From: Paraburkholderia hiiakae
Lineage (GTDB): Bacteria; Pseudomonadota; Gammaproteobacteria; Burkholderiales; Burkholderiaceae
DNA length: 64,000 nucleotides
Assembly: GCF_904848665.1 (NCBI RefSeq)
Contig: NZ_CAJHCQ010000001.1
Location: 744,001 to 808,000 of the forward strand
Direction of reading: 5' to 3'
Positions 16,596 to 25,344 of the stretch are shown here, in pieces. The stretch's first letter is position 1. Every line of letters begins with the position of its first letter. Under the pieces are notes generated by a model. That model was not told where the DNA came from and searched no databases. It was given only the letters and a program-made list of their open reading frames with translations. The translations under genes were made by a program, and so were the position numbers.

Positions 16596-17705
16596 TCACA
16601 CCGCAGCGGTGTCGCGCGCAGGGAGAACGGCGCGACCGGGGCGGCTACAAGCAATTCGAAAGTTTAGCACGACGACCAAAAGCAGCAGGATCGCCGCGCC
16701 ACCGTTGTGCGCCACTGCCACGGGCAGCGGCCACTGCAGCACGATGTTGGAAAGCCCTGTCAGAAATTGGATAAAGATCACGATCATGATCCAATTTGCC
16801 GGGCGTCGCAGCGAGGCATAGCGTCGCAACTTGAGCGCGAACCATACCAGATAAGCGATCACGACGAACGCGAACGTGCGGTGCGTCCAGTGGATCGCGA
16901 CGAGCGCGTCCTGTGTGATCACGTCGCCGTTGCCGTCCATGCCGAGCGCACGCCAGAGGTGGAAGCCGTGATGGAAATCCATCGGCGGAATCCACGCGCC
17001 GTTGCAGGTCGGAAAGTCGGTGCAGGCGAGCACCGCATAGTTCGTGCTCACCCAGCCGCCCAGCGCGATCTGCACGACGAGCAGCACGAGTGCCGTTAGC
17101 GCGGCCACGCGCCAGCGCGCGGCGTCGGGTTCGTATGCGGGCAGCGGCGTCATGCGCGCAGCGAGCCACGCGAGCGAGCCGAGCAGCGTGAGGCCGAGCA
17201 AGAGATGCGTCGTGACGATGATGGGCTGCAGCTTCATCGTCACCGTCCACGCGCCGAACACGCCCTGCACGAGGATCAGCCCGAGCAGCGCGGTGGGCCA
17301 CCACGGCGACACGTGCAGCGGCAGGCGCTTGATGCGCGCGCGCCAGGCAATCGCCATCTGCGCAATGATCAGGACACCGATAGCCATGGCGAAATAACGG
17401 TGGATCATCTCGATCCATGCCTTCGTCATGCTCACGGGGCCGCTCGGCATGGCGAGATGCGCTGCGGCGATTTGCACATGCGCGATGAACGGCGACGACG
17501 TGCCATAGCAGCCCGGCCAGTCCGGACAGCCAAGGCCCGAGTCGGTCAGGCGCGTAAAGCCGCCAAACATCACGAGGTCGAGCGTCATGAACGTCGTGAG
17601 CCACACGAGCTTGCGAAACTTGTTGTCGTCGGCCTTCACCCAGACCCACGAGAGCGGCAGCAGCGCGATGCACAGGCCAATCAGGCCCAGCTCCAGGATA
17701 AACAT
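16596..17705 (-). CDS. ctaA: Heme A synthase (COX15/CtaA family)
   Basis: A 369-residue membrane protein with eight predicted helices. It carries the paired cysteine loop SGLGCPDWPGCYG and a second loop TDFPTCNGAWIPPMDFHHGF, both characteristic of CtaA. Conserved histidines occur in the helices (KAWIEMIHRYFAM, AIHWTHRTFAF). It converts heme O to heme A for the aa3 oxidase. The ctaB start lies 9 bases downstream. Confidence 0.94.
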   Translation of the reverse strand: MFILELGLIGLCIALLPLSWVWVKADDNKFRKLVWLTTFMTLDLVMFGGFTRLTDSGLGCPDWPGCYGTSSPFIAHVQIAAAHLAMPSGPVSMTKAWIEMIHRYFAMAIGVLIIAQMAIAWRARIKRLPLHVSPWWPTALLGLILVQGVFGAWTVTMKLQPIIVTTHLLLGLTLLGSLAWLAARMTPLPAYEPDAARWRVAALTALVLLVVQIALGGWVSTNYAVLACTDFPTCNGAWIPPMDFHHGFHLWRALGMDGNGDVITQDALVAIHWTHRTFAFVVIAYLVWFALKLRRYASLRRPANWIMIVIFIQFLTGLSNIVLQWPLPVAVAHNGGAAILLLLVVVLNFRIACSRPGRAVLPARDTAAV

Positions 17706-17743
17706 CTCTCTTACTCTTCTCTGTCAGACTCGCGCTGCGCACC

Positions 17744-18388
17744 TTAACCGATGCGGGACCACTTGAGCAGTTTAGTGACGTCTTGCTTGATTTTCGACGG
17801 ATCGGGATTCGCCGGGAATCGCATCATCAGGTTGCCGTTCGGATCGACCAGGTAGATGTGATCGGTGTCTTTCGTCGTTTCCGTGGCGGGCAGCCACGCA
17901 GCGACGGCGACCGGATCGGCGCGCAGCATGCGCGTGTCCGCGTAAGCGCCCTTCACTTTCGCGGGAACACTCGCGTCGTCGGAGCGCAGCCAGACCGTGA
18001 CGACGCGCTCGCGCTCCGCGCCCTGCGTCGCGCGCACCTGGCGCATGAAATAGAGCTTCGTTGCGCAGGCCTCGTCGCAGGCGCCGCCATTCACCGAGAT
18101 CATCAGCCAGCGGCCCTTGAGCGAGGCGAGCGGCACTTCATGACCGTCGTCGCCTGTCACCATGAGTGCGCCGGGAATGGGCCGCTGCGGCTCGATGAGC
18201 GCGCCATAGCTCGTCGTGCCGCCCTTCGGCTTGATCACGTAGTACGTGAAGTACGAAAGCGCGATAGGCGCGCCGCAGATGAGCGCGATGATGAGCAGCG
18301 TCCAGCGGCCACGCCGCTTTGCGTCCTTCTGCGCGGGTGCGGCGGCCGGCTGTGCGACCTGGGCGGAACGGGGGGATTGCGTCGACAC
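17744..18388 (-). CDS. Membrane-anchored SCO-like protein of the oxidase assembly cluster
   Basis: A 214-residue protein with a basic N-terminus, one membrane helix (RWTLLIIALICGAPIALSYF) and a periplasmic domain. The domain resembles SCO: SLKGRWLMISVNGGACDEAC keeps a CxxxC spacing, and DTDHIYLVDPNGNLMMRF keeps the later histidine. Overall similarity to true SCO is low and the Cys loop differs (ACDEAC instead of CPDVC). It lies between SURF1 and ctaA on the same strand. It is usually left as hypothetical; a copper or thiol role is my inference. Confidence 0.6.
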   Translation of the reverse strand: MSTQSPRSAQVAQPAAAPAQKDAKRRGRWTLLIIALICGAPIALSYFTYYVIKPKGGTTSYGALIEPQRPIPGALMVTGDDGHEVPLASLKGRWLMISVNGGACDEACATKLYFMRQVRATQGAERERVVTVWLRSDDASVPAKVKGAYADTRMLRADPVAVAAWLPATETTKDTDHIYLVDPNGNLMMRFPANPDPSKIKQDVTKLLKWSRIG

Positions 18389-18492
18389 TCTCGTGGAACC
18401 TCGCTTCTGTCGCTTTCAGTTGTCCATGCGCTGCATACGCAGCGCCATCGTCCGGATCGTGCCGGGACGGAATTGATTCGTCCGACGGATCA

Positions 18493-19275
18493 TCAGGCAT
18501 CCTTCGCGCTGCCTGCGCTTTGCCTTCCGGGCTCTTCGGCCCGCCGCCTGGCTTCGCCTTCGATGCGCTCTTTTGTCGCAGCCTTACGGGCTGCAAAAAG
18601 ACCGAAACCGAGGGCCGCGAGCGCCATGCCCCACCACTGGAGCATGTAGCCGTAGTTGCGCTCGACGTCGGTATCCGGCACAGGCCAGTCGCGCACGAGC
18701 CCGTCCTTGAGGGCCGGCACGAAGCCGGTTTGCTGGATCACGAACGGTTGCAGCGGCAACCCGGTTTCCGCTGCGTAGGAAGCGACGCCGAGATTCTGCC
18801 GTATCTTCTGATGCGCCGCAGAGCCGCCCGCACCCAGTTCGAACGCGCGCGAGGCATCCGCGCGCGCAATGCCTTCCACGACTATCGGCCCCGGCGGCGT
18901 GACATAGGGCGCGATCGCGGCCCGCTCTGCGATGTTGCGCGGCAACCAGCCGCGATTCACCAGCACGTAGCCGCCGCCTTCAAGTTTAAGCGGCATCACC
19001 ACATAAAAACCCGGCTGATCGTTATAGGGACGATTGTCGAGATACACCACGCGCTCGGGCAGGAATGTGCCCGTCGCCAGCACGCGATGAAACTCAATGT
19101 CCTTCAGCGCGAGCGGCGTTACGCCCACTGGTTGCGGCGTAGACGATTCGTACTGCGTGATTTGCGCCTGCAGCGCCTCCTTCTGATGCGCGCGATCGCG
19201 CTGCCAGAAGCCGAGCCGGATCGTCACGGCCATCACGATCAGGATGAGCAATGCGGGGACGAGCCTGAATTTCAT
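18493..19275 (-). CDS. SURF1-family cytochrome oxidase assembly protein
   Basis: A 260-residue protein with the SURF1 layout. There is an N-terminal helix (ALLILIVMAVTIRLGFWQ, then RDRAHQKEAL), a periplasmic domain with LDNRPYNDQPGFYVVMPL and LVNRGWLPRN, and a C-terminal helix after NYGYMLQWWGMALAALGFG. It helps insert heme A into subunit I. The start at 19275 (MKFRLVPALL) was preferred because longer frames add residues without family support. The C-terminal tail is basic and polar. Confidence 0.9.
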   Translation of the reverse strand: MKFRLVPALLILIVMAVTIRLGFWQRDRAHQKEALQAQITQYESSTPQPVGVTPLALKDIEFHRVLATGTFLPERVVYLDNRPYNDQPGFYVVMPLKLEGGGYVLVNRGWLPRNIAERAAIAPYVTPPGPIVVEGIARADASRAFELGAGGSAAHQKIRQNLGVASYAAETGLPLQPFVIQQTGFVPALKDGLVRDWPVPDTDVERNYGYMLQWWGMALAALGFGLFAARKAATKERIEGEARRRAEEPGRQSAGSAKDA

Positions 19276-19380
19276 TGGGCACGCCCGATGCGAAACATAG
19301 AAGTGATCGAACCCCGCGCCGTGTGACACGATGCGATAATGAGACAGGCGTTTTCAGGCATGCCAAATTCCGTGAACTTC

Positions 19381-19590
19381 ATGCACATACTCGTCCCCGT
19401 TGCGTTCGCGCTGATCATCGCGAGCATGATCTCCGCGCTCTACTTCATGATGCACGACCGGGGCCGCACCAAGCGGATGGTCTGGTCGCTCGCCACGCGC
19501 GTGGGTCTTTCCATCTCGCTCTTTCTCTTCATCCTGTTCGCGCACTGGATGGGCTGGATTCAGTCCACCGGGATTCCTTATGGTCGCTGA
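19381..19590 (+). CDS. Twin transmembrane protein (DUF2909)
   Basis: A 69-residue protein with two helices (MHILVPVAFALIIASMISAL and the one before HWMGWIQ) joined by the short loop MMHDRGRTKRMVWSLATR. This is the DUF2909 signature. The function is unknown, but the gene is regularly found beside cytochrome oxidase assembly genes. It is the only + strand gene in the oxidase cluster and is divergent from SURF1. Upstream in-frame ATGs at 19339 and 19360 are possible starts; none has a good ribosome site. Confidence 0.75.
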   Translation: MHILVPVAFALIIASMISALYFMMHDRGRTKRMVWSLATRVGLSISLFLFILFAHWMGWIQSTGIPYGR

Positions 19591-19641
19591 GCGCAGCCGA
19601 GCGTAACCGAACGCCGCAGCGCAAACCCCATTGCGTAAAAC

Positions 19642-19679
19642 ACAAGGCGCCGCGCCGACGAGGTCGGGCGGCGCCTTGT
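19642..19679. terminator. Bidirectional terminator between the DUF2909 gene and ctaE
   Basis: A 12-base stem (ACAAGGCGCCGC at 19642-19653 with its complement at 19668-19679) with T-rich sequence on the outer side for either strand. It separates the convergent genes and ends the ctaC-ctaE transcript. Confidence 0.75.
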
Positions 19680-19724
19680 TTCATTCTGTTCCCAAACGCC
19701 GCGGCCTGCGCGGCGCACCACACA

Positions 19725-20582
19725 TCACAGCCAGTACACGACGACGTAGAGGCCGAGCCACACCACGTCAACGAAGTGCCAGTACCATGCCGCGCCTTCG
19801 AATGCGAAGTGGTGTTCCGCGGTGAAGTGGCCGCGAATGAGCCGGATCATCACGACCGTGAGCATCGTGCCGCCCAGGAACACGTGGAAGCCGTGGAAGC
19901 CCGTGAGCAGGAAGAACGTCGAACCGTAGATGCCCGAAGCCAGCGTGAGGTTCAGTTCGCCGTACGCGTGGATGTACTCGAACGCCTGCAGGAAGAGGAA
20001 GCACACGCCCAGCACGATCGTCGCGGCGAGCCAGGCGATGGCCTTCGTGCGATGGTTGTCGCGCAGCGCGTGGTGCGAAACGGTGAGCGTCGCGCCCGAG
20101 GAGAGCAGCAGCGCCGTGTTGATGGTCGGCACGGGCCAGGGCGTCATCGAGCGGAAGTGCGAGACCAGTGCTGCTGGACCGTTGTTCGGCCAGACGGCCG
20201 AGAAGTCCGGCCAGATCAGCTTGTAGTCGAGGCTGCCGAGTTGATGCAGGGCGATCGCACGCGCGTAGAAGAGCGCACCGAAGAACGCGCCGAAGAACAT
20301 CACTTCCGAGAAGATGAACCAGCTCATGCTCCAGCGGTACGACACGTCGACGCGCTTGCCGTACATGCCGCCCTCGGATTCGGCGATGGCGTCGCCGAAC
20401 CAGTGCCACAGCGTGAAGAGCAGCCACAGCAGGCCGACGACTACGCCGATCGGCCCCCACGAGTCGCCGTTGATCCACGACGCGAGCGACGCGAGCATGA
20501 CCAGAAGCCCAATGGACGCGCTGATCGGATGCCGCGACGGGTGCGGTACGAAGTAGTACGGGCTATCGTTTTGGCCGCTCAT
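19725..20582 (-). CDS. ctaE: Cytochrome c oxidase subunit III
   Basis: A 285-residue protein with seven membrane helices. Typical motifs are YRWSMSWFIFSEVMFFGAFF and the C-terminal HFAFEGAAWYWHFVDVVWLG followed by LYVVVYWL. Subunit III stabilises the catalytic core and the proton-uptake side. It is the last gene of the cox operon and is followed by a terminator. The first residues (MSGQNDSPYYFVPHPSRHPI) match betaproteobacterial homologues. Confidence 0.95.
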   Translation of the reverse strand: MSGQNDSPYYFVPHPSRHPISASIGLLVMLASLASWINGDSWGPIGVVVGLLWLLFTLWHWFGDAIAESEGGMYGKRVDVSYRWSMSWFIFSEVMFFGAFFGALFYARAIALHQLGSLDYKLIWPDFSAVWPNNGPAALVSHFRSMTPWPVPTINTALLLSSGATLTVSHHALRDNHRTKAIAWLAATIVLGVCFLFLQAFEYIHAYGELNLTLASGIYGSTFFLLTGFHGFHVFLGGTMLTVVMIRLIRGHFTAEHHFAFEGAAWYWHFVDVVWLGLYVVVYWL

Positions 20583-20690
20583 GCCTGTTTCTCCAATTTC
20601 CAGTTGCTCCGGACATCGCCGGCTGCTTTTACCCGAGTGTGTCCTCGTTATTCACTGCTTCGCGCGCAGCATTGCGCGCTCCAGGGCTGC

Positions 20691-20912
20691 TCACCCCACC
20701 ACCGCGTGCACGATCAACAGCAGCACGACGATGAACAGCACTGCGCCGATGATGCCCGCGATGATCAACTGCACGGGGTTCAGGTTCGCGGCGTCGTCTT
20801 CGAGGTCGGCGCGTTTGCGCACGCCGAGAAAAGACCACGCCACCGCCTTCATCACCTGCAGGATGCCGCCCTTCTTCTTCGCCGGGCCCGTGCCGCCGCG
20901 TTCGTCGCTCAT
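20691..20912 (-). CDS. DUF2970 small membrane protein
   Basis: A 73-residue protein with a charged N-terminus (MSDERGGTGPAKKKGG), the conserved segment VMKAVAWSFLGVRKRADLED, and one C-terminal helix (LIIAGIIGAVLFIVVLLLIV). DUF2970 genes are almost always in cox operons, as here between ctaG and ctaE. The motif WSFLGVR is diagnostic. Role in oxidase assembly is only inferred. Confidence 0.82.
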   Translation of the reverse strand: MSDERGGTGPAKKKGGILQVMKAVAWSFLGVRKRADLEDDAANLNPVQLIIAGIIGAVLFIVVLLLIVHAVVG

Positions 20913-20946
20913 GCGCCTTTCGCCTCCTGGCTTCGCTGCCAGAACC

Positions 20947-21525
20947 TCATGCTCCCGCCGACTGTTTCGGCGGCGGCGGCACGGCCGGCTTGTTCAGCTC
21001 GAAAAACGTGTACGACAGCGTGATCGTCTTCACGTCCTTCGGCAGCTTCGGGTCGATGACGAACACCACCGGCATGCGCTTCGTCTCGTTCGCCTTCAAG
21101 ACCTGTTGCGTGAAGCAGAAGCACTCGATCTTGCGGAAGTACTCGGTTGCCTGCTTCGGCGCGTAGCTCGGAATGGCCTGCGCGTCGATCGTGCGTCCTT
21201 CGTTGTTCGAAATGTCATACATCACCGTCATGACTTCGCCCGGATGCACGTCGAGGCTCGTTTGCTCCGGCTTGAAGCCGAGCAGCCCGCGTGCGTTCGC
21301 GTCGAACTCGACCGAGATCGTGCGCGTCATGTCCACCTGCGTGTTGCGCGCCTCGCGCTCGGTGGCATCGCGCTGCACCAGGTTGTTGATGCCCGTGACC
21401 TGGCAGATCGCGCGATACATCGGCACGAGCGCAAAACCGAAACCGAACATCAGCAGCGCCACGACGACGAGCTTGATGAGCATCGACCGGTTGAATGCGC
21501 GATCATTTCCAGCTTGCGTGGACAT
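20947..21525 (-). CDS. ctaG: Cytochrome c oxidase assembly protein CtaG (Cox11 family)
   Basis: A 192-residue protein with an N-terminal helix (MLIKLVVVALLMFGFGFALV) and a periplasmic immunoglobulin-like domain. The copper-binding cysteines are in KIECFCFTQQVL, followed by the family motif RMPVVFVIDPKLP. It delivers copper to CuB of subunit I. Start MSTQAGND at 21525 follows GAGGAAG; a longer frame to 21609 lacks support. Its proline-rich end (AVPPPPKQ) is normal for the genus. Confidence 0.93.
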   Translation of the reverse strand: MSTQAGNDRAFNRSMLIKLVVVALLMFGFGFALVPMYRAICQVTGINNLVQRDATEREARNTQVDMTRTISVEFDANARGLLGFKPEQTSLDVHPGEVMTVMYDISNNEGRTIDAQAIPSYAPKQATEYFRKIECFCFTQQVLKANETKRMPVVFVIDPKLPKDVKTITLSYTFFELNKPAVPPPPKQSAGA

Positions 21526-21565
21526 CGGACTTCCTCGAACGATCTTCCGGCAAACGCACTTCGCG

Positions 21566-21742
21566 TTAGTGGCCGGGGAAATACACCTGCTTGACGACGG
21601 CAGCCACAAAGAAACCGACTACGACGGCCAACAGAATGAGGCCGAGCCGCAGATTGCCCGCGCGGATTTGCTCAGGCGTGCGTCTTTTTTGTGGATCCCG
21701 GGTCATACGTGCAGCGCGGTTGGCCGCGGCTTCTCCTTGCAT
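21566..21742 (-). CDS. Cytochrome oxidase small assembly protein
   Basis: A 58-residue protein consisting of a polar N-terminus with TRDPQKRRTPEQIRAGN and one helix (LRLGLILLAVVVGFFVAAVV) ending KQVYFPGH. Its size, motif and position between ctaD and ctaG match the small assembly protein of betaproteobacterial cox operons. The start at 21742 is chosen for GAGAGG 8 bases upstream; ATG at 21706 would give a 46-residue protein. Confidence 0.72.
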   Translation of the reverse strand: MQGEAAANRAARMTRDPQKRRTPEQIRAGNLRLGLILLAVVVGFFVAAVVKQVYFPGH

Positions 21743-21854
21743 CGTGAATCGCCTCTCATGCGTGCTGCGATGAAGACTGCGTGAAGACTGCGTGAAGACC
21801 GCGGGCTTCGTTCGCGTCCGGCCGTGTGCAGCCGGACGCCATAAACTCAACGGC

Positions 21855-23468
21855 TTACTCGACCGTCGGCGGATTCTCGAACGTGTGGAACGGCGCCGGA
21901 CTCGGCACGGTCCATTCGAGGCCCGTTGCGCCGTCCCACGGCTTGTCGGTCGCCTTCTCCAGTTCGCCGCCGCCGCGGTACGCAGGCAGCGCCACCGCGA
22001 ACAGGAAGTACACCTGAGAAAGTCCGAAGCCGAAGGCGCCGATCGAGATCACCTGGTTCCAGTCGGTGAACTGGGCCGGATAGTCGGCATAGCGGCGCGG
22101 CATCCCGGCGAGGCCGACGAAGTGCATCGGCAGGAACGCGAGGTTGAAGAAGATGAGCGAGCACCAGAAGTGGATCTTGCCGCGCGTCTCGTTGTACATC
22201 CAGCCGGTCCATTTTGGAGACCAGTAGTACCACCCTGAGAACAACGCGAATAATGATCCCGCCACCAGCACGTAATGGAAGTGCGCCACCACGAAGTAAG
22301 TGCCGTGATACTGGATGTCGAGCGGCGCCATGGCGAGCATCAGGCCCGAGAGACCGCCGAACGTGAACACGATCAGGAAACCCACTGCCCACAGCATCGG
22401 CGTCTCGAAGGTGAGCGAGCCGCGCCACATCGTGGCGACCCAGTTGAACACCTTCACGCCCGTCGGCACCGCGATCAGCATGGTCGCGTACATGAAGAAG
22501 AGCTGGCCCGTGACCGGCATGCCGGTCGCGAACATGTGGTGCGCCCAGACCATGAACGAGAGAATCGCGATCGACGCCGTGGCGTACACCATCGAGCTAT
22601 AGCCGAACAGCGGCTTGCGCGAGAACGCCGGAATGACCTGCGAGACGATCCCGAACGCCGGCAAGATCATGATGTAGACCTCGGGGTGCCCGAAGAACCA
22701 GAAGATGTGCTGGTACATGACCGGGTCGCCGCCGCCTGCAGCATTGAAGAAGCTCGTGCCAAAGTGGCGGTCGAACAGCAGCATCGTGATCGCGCCTGCG
22801 AGCACCGGCATCACGGCGATCAGCAGGTAGGCGGTGATGAGCCACGTCCACACGAACATCGGCATCTTCATGAGCGTCATGCCCGGCGCGCGCAGATTCA
22901 GGATGGTCACGACGATGTTGATGCCGCCCATGATCGACGAGGCACCCATGATGTGCACCGCGAAGATCGCGAAGTCCATGCCCGGGCCCATCTGCGTGGA
23001 GAGCGGCGCGTAGAGCGTCCAGCCCGCGGCGGTCGCGCCGCCCGGCGCGAAGAACGAGCCCACCAGCAAACACGCGGCGGCGGGCAGCAGCCAGAAGCTG
23101 AAGTTGTTCATGCGCGCGAACGCCATGTCCGAGGCGCCGATCTGCAGCGGAATCATCCAGTTCGCGAAGCCCACGAACGCCGGCATGATCGCGCCGAACA
23201 CCATGATGAGGCCGTGCATCGTGGTGAGCTGGTTGAAGAACTCGGGGCGCATGATCTGCATGCCCGGCTCGAACAGCTCCGCACGAATGGCGAGCGCCAT
23301 GACGCCGCCCGAAAGGAACATCACGAACGAGAAGAGCAGATACAGCGTTCCGATGTCCTTGTGATTCGTCGCGAGCAGCCAGCGGCGCCAGCCGTGGGGC
23401 GTGGCGTGCGCGTGGTCGCCGTGCACGTGGCCGTGCCCTCCAGCTACATCGTGTCCGATGCTAGACAT
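21855..23468 (-). CDS. ctaD: Cytochrome c oxidase subunit I
   Basis: A 537-residue protein with twelve membrane helices. It shows the low-spin heme histidine in TTMHGLIMVFGAIMPAF, the CuB/Tyr motif WFFGHPEVYIMILPAFG, the two CuB histidines in VWAHHMFATGMP, and HFHYVLVAGS with the heme a/a3 histidines. This is an A-type oxidase with the D and K channels expected. The N-terminus is His-rich (GGHGHVHGDHAHATPHGW), which may bind metal. Confidence 0.97.
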   Translation of the reverse strand: MSSIGHDVAGGHGHVHGDHAHATPHGWRRWLLATNHKDIGTLYLLFSFVMFLSGGVMALAIRAELFEPGMQIMRPEFFNQLTTMHGLIMVFGAIMPAFVGFANWMIPLQIGASDMAFARMNNFSFWLLPAAACLLVGSFFAPGGATAAGWTLYAPLSTQMGPGMDFAIFAVHIMGASSIMGGINIVVTILNLRAPGMTLMKMPMFVWTWLITAYLLIAVMPVLAGAITMLLFDRHFGTSFFNAAGGGDPVMYQHIFWFFGHPEVYIMILPAFGIVSQVIPAFSRKPLFGYSSMVYATASIAILSFMVWAHHMFATGMPVTGQLFFMYATMLIAVPTGVKVFNWVATMWRGSLTFETPMLWAVGFLIVFTFGGLSGLMLAMAPLDIQYHGTYFVVAHFHYVLVAGSLFALFSGWYYWSPKWTGWMYNETRGKIHFWCSLIFFNLAFLPMHFVGLAGMPRRYADYPAQFTDWNQVISIGAFGFGLSQVYFLFAVALPAYRGGGELEKATDKPWDGATGLEWTVPSPAPFHTFENPPTVE

Positions 23469-23587
23469 GACTTTCTCCTGAAGCGAATTGCTTTGTGTCT
23501 CTTGCTGCAGCGTTTGCCTGCTTGTTTTGTGCTCGCGCAGCGCTTGTCCTGCGTCTCTTGCTGCTTGTCTTTCTTGCGCTGGCCCGC

Positions 23588-25231
23588 TCAGGCCGCGGCG
23601 CCGATCTCCACCCGGCGCGCTTCCTTCGCGTTCGCACCGCCCGTGATCGTTTCCGGCTTCTTCAGAATGATGTGGTCTTCGGCAATGCCCGCCGCCTTCA
23701 TCGCGTCGCGCACGGCTTGCGCGCGGCGCTTGGCGAGGTCCGCGTTCGTGCTGGCGTTGCCGCTCGAATCGGTGTAGCCCGAAAGCGTGAACTTCGCGTC
23801 CGGGTGCGCCTTCGCGTAGTCAGCCGCAGCCTGGATCGCGTCCTTCGCGTCGGCGGGCAGCGTGCTCTTGCCCACTTCGAAGTAGACGCTTGCGGGCAGC
23901 GCGGCTGCGCTCGGCGCCACGGCGCCCGACGCCTGATCAACGCCGCTTGCCGCCGCCGCACCACTTGCCGCACTCGCTTGGGCAGCGCCGCTAGCCTCTT
24001 GCGCTGCACTGGCCGCGGCCGCGCCACTCGCATCGCCCGCACCCGCCGCGGCAGTATGGTCACCGCCCTCGGGCATCTTGCCGTTACGCGCGTCGGTCAC
24101 CTGGCGCGGCTGCAGCACGTCGCCGGTGTGGTTGCCCCACGAGTTGCGCTCGAACGTGATGACCGAGGCGATCTCCACGTCGTTGAGCGTGGGCGCCCAC
24201 GAAGGCATGGCGTTCTTGCCGTGCAGGACGATGCTCACGTGCTCGGCGATCGGGCCGTTGGCGATCTTGCTGCCGTCAAGCGCCGGGAACGCGCCCGCGC
24301 CCTTGCCGGTGGGCTGGTGGCACACCGCGCAGTTTGACGTGTAGACCTTCTCGCCGCGCTCCTTGAGTTCGGCCAGCGTATAGGTCTTGTTCGGGTCGTC
24401 GTTGGCGGCGGCCATCTTTGCCTTTTGCGTATCGACCCACTTTGCATAGTCGTCGTCGGAGAGCACCTCGACCACAACCGGCATGAACGCGTGTTCCTTG
24501 CCGCACAGCTCGGTACAGAAGCCGCGATAGGTGCCGACCTTGTCGGCCTTGAACCACGTGTCGCGCACGAAGCCCGGAATCGCGTCCTGCTTCACGCCGA
24601 ACGCGGGCACGTACCACGAGTGCACGACGTCGTTGGCCGTCGTGATGATGCGGATCTTCTTGTTCACCGGCACGACCAGCGGATTGTCGACTTCCTGCAG
24701 GTACGTATCGGTGATCGGCACCCGGTTGTTCACCTCGGAGCGCGGCGTGCTGAGCGTGGAGAGGAAGTTGATGCCCTCGCCCGGCCCCTTCACGTAGTCG
24801 TAGCCCCATTTCCACTGGTAGCCCGTGACCTTCACGGTGAGGTCGGCGTTGGACGTGTCCTTCATCGCGACGACGGCCTTGGTGGCGGGCAGCGCCATCA
24901 GCACGACGATGATGAACGGCACCACCGTCCAGATGATTTCGACCGTGGTGCTCTCGTGAAAGTGAGCGGCCTTGTGACCCTTCGATTTACGGTGCGCGTA
25001 GATCGAATAGAACATGACGCCGAACACGCCGACGAAAATCACGGCGCACAAGAGCAGCATCATCATATGGAGGCTGTAGAGCTCTTCGGCGATGCGCGTG
25101 ACGGGCGGCTGAAAATTGATCTCGTTCACCGCAGGGCCGCCTGGGCTGTCTCCGACTGCGAGTGCCGCGCCGGCGACGAGAAATCCGCTGCACGCCAGCA
25201 CGCCCTGGAGGGCTCGCTTGATTGTTTTCAT
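23588..25231 (-). CDS. ctaC: Cytochrome c oxidase subunit II with cytochrome c and OmpA-like domains
   Basis: At 547 residues it is longer than usual subunit II. Parts in order: signal peptide to ~30; two helices; cupredoxin domain with the CuA site RGFCTELCGKEHAFMPVVVE; a cytochrome c domain with SNCAVCHQP and the axial Met in KNAMPSWAP; an Ala/Ser-rich linker (~390-435); and a C-terminal OmpA-like domain (VYFEVGKSTLPADAKDAIQA ... LSGYTDSSGNASTNADLAKRR). The last domain usually binds peptidoglycan. The start at 25231 (MKTIKRALQG) has AAGGA just upstream. First oxidase gene after the DUF2244 gene. Confidence 0.93.
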   Translation of the reverse strand: MKTIKRALQGVLACSGFLVAGAALAVGDSPGGPAVNEINFQPPVTRIAEELYSLHMMMLLLCAVIFVGVFGVMFYSIYAHRKSKGHKAAHFHESTTVEIIWTVVPFIIVVLMALPATKAVVAMKDTSNADLTVKVTGYQWKWGYDYVKGPGEGINFLSTLSTPRSEVNNRVPITDTYLQEVDNPLVVPVNKKIRIITTANDVVHSWYVPAFGVKQDAIPGFVRDTWFKADKVGTYRGFCTELCGKEHAFMPVVVEVLSDDDYAKWVDTQKAKMAAANDDPNKTYTLAELKERGEKVYTSNCAVCHQPTGKGAGAFPALDGSKIANGPIAEHVSIVLHGKNAMPSWAPTLNDVEIASVITFERNSWGNHTGDVLQPRQVTDARNGKMPEGGDHTAAAGAGDASGAAAASAAQEASGAAQASAASGAAAASGVDQASGAVAPSAAALPASVYFEVGKSTLPADAKDAIQAAADYAKAHPDAKFTLSGYTDSSGNASTNADLAKRRAQAVRDAMKAAGIAEDHIILKKPETITGGANAKEARRVEIGAAA

Positions 25232-25344
25232 AGCTTCCTTACCCATAATTTCCATTCAAACCCTCGACCCCGCAGGAAGGTTTTGCAACCAGGGCGCCCC
25301 CTGGGACGCTCATACCGCAAACCGGCAAACGCACGCGCCGCGTA

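Noticed and set aside
19275..21023. Open + strand frame of 582 codons across the SURF1-ctaE-DUF2970 region
   Set aside because: It spans several supported genes and a terminator and reads as Arg/His/Glu-rich antisense sequence.
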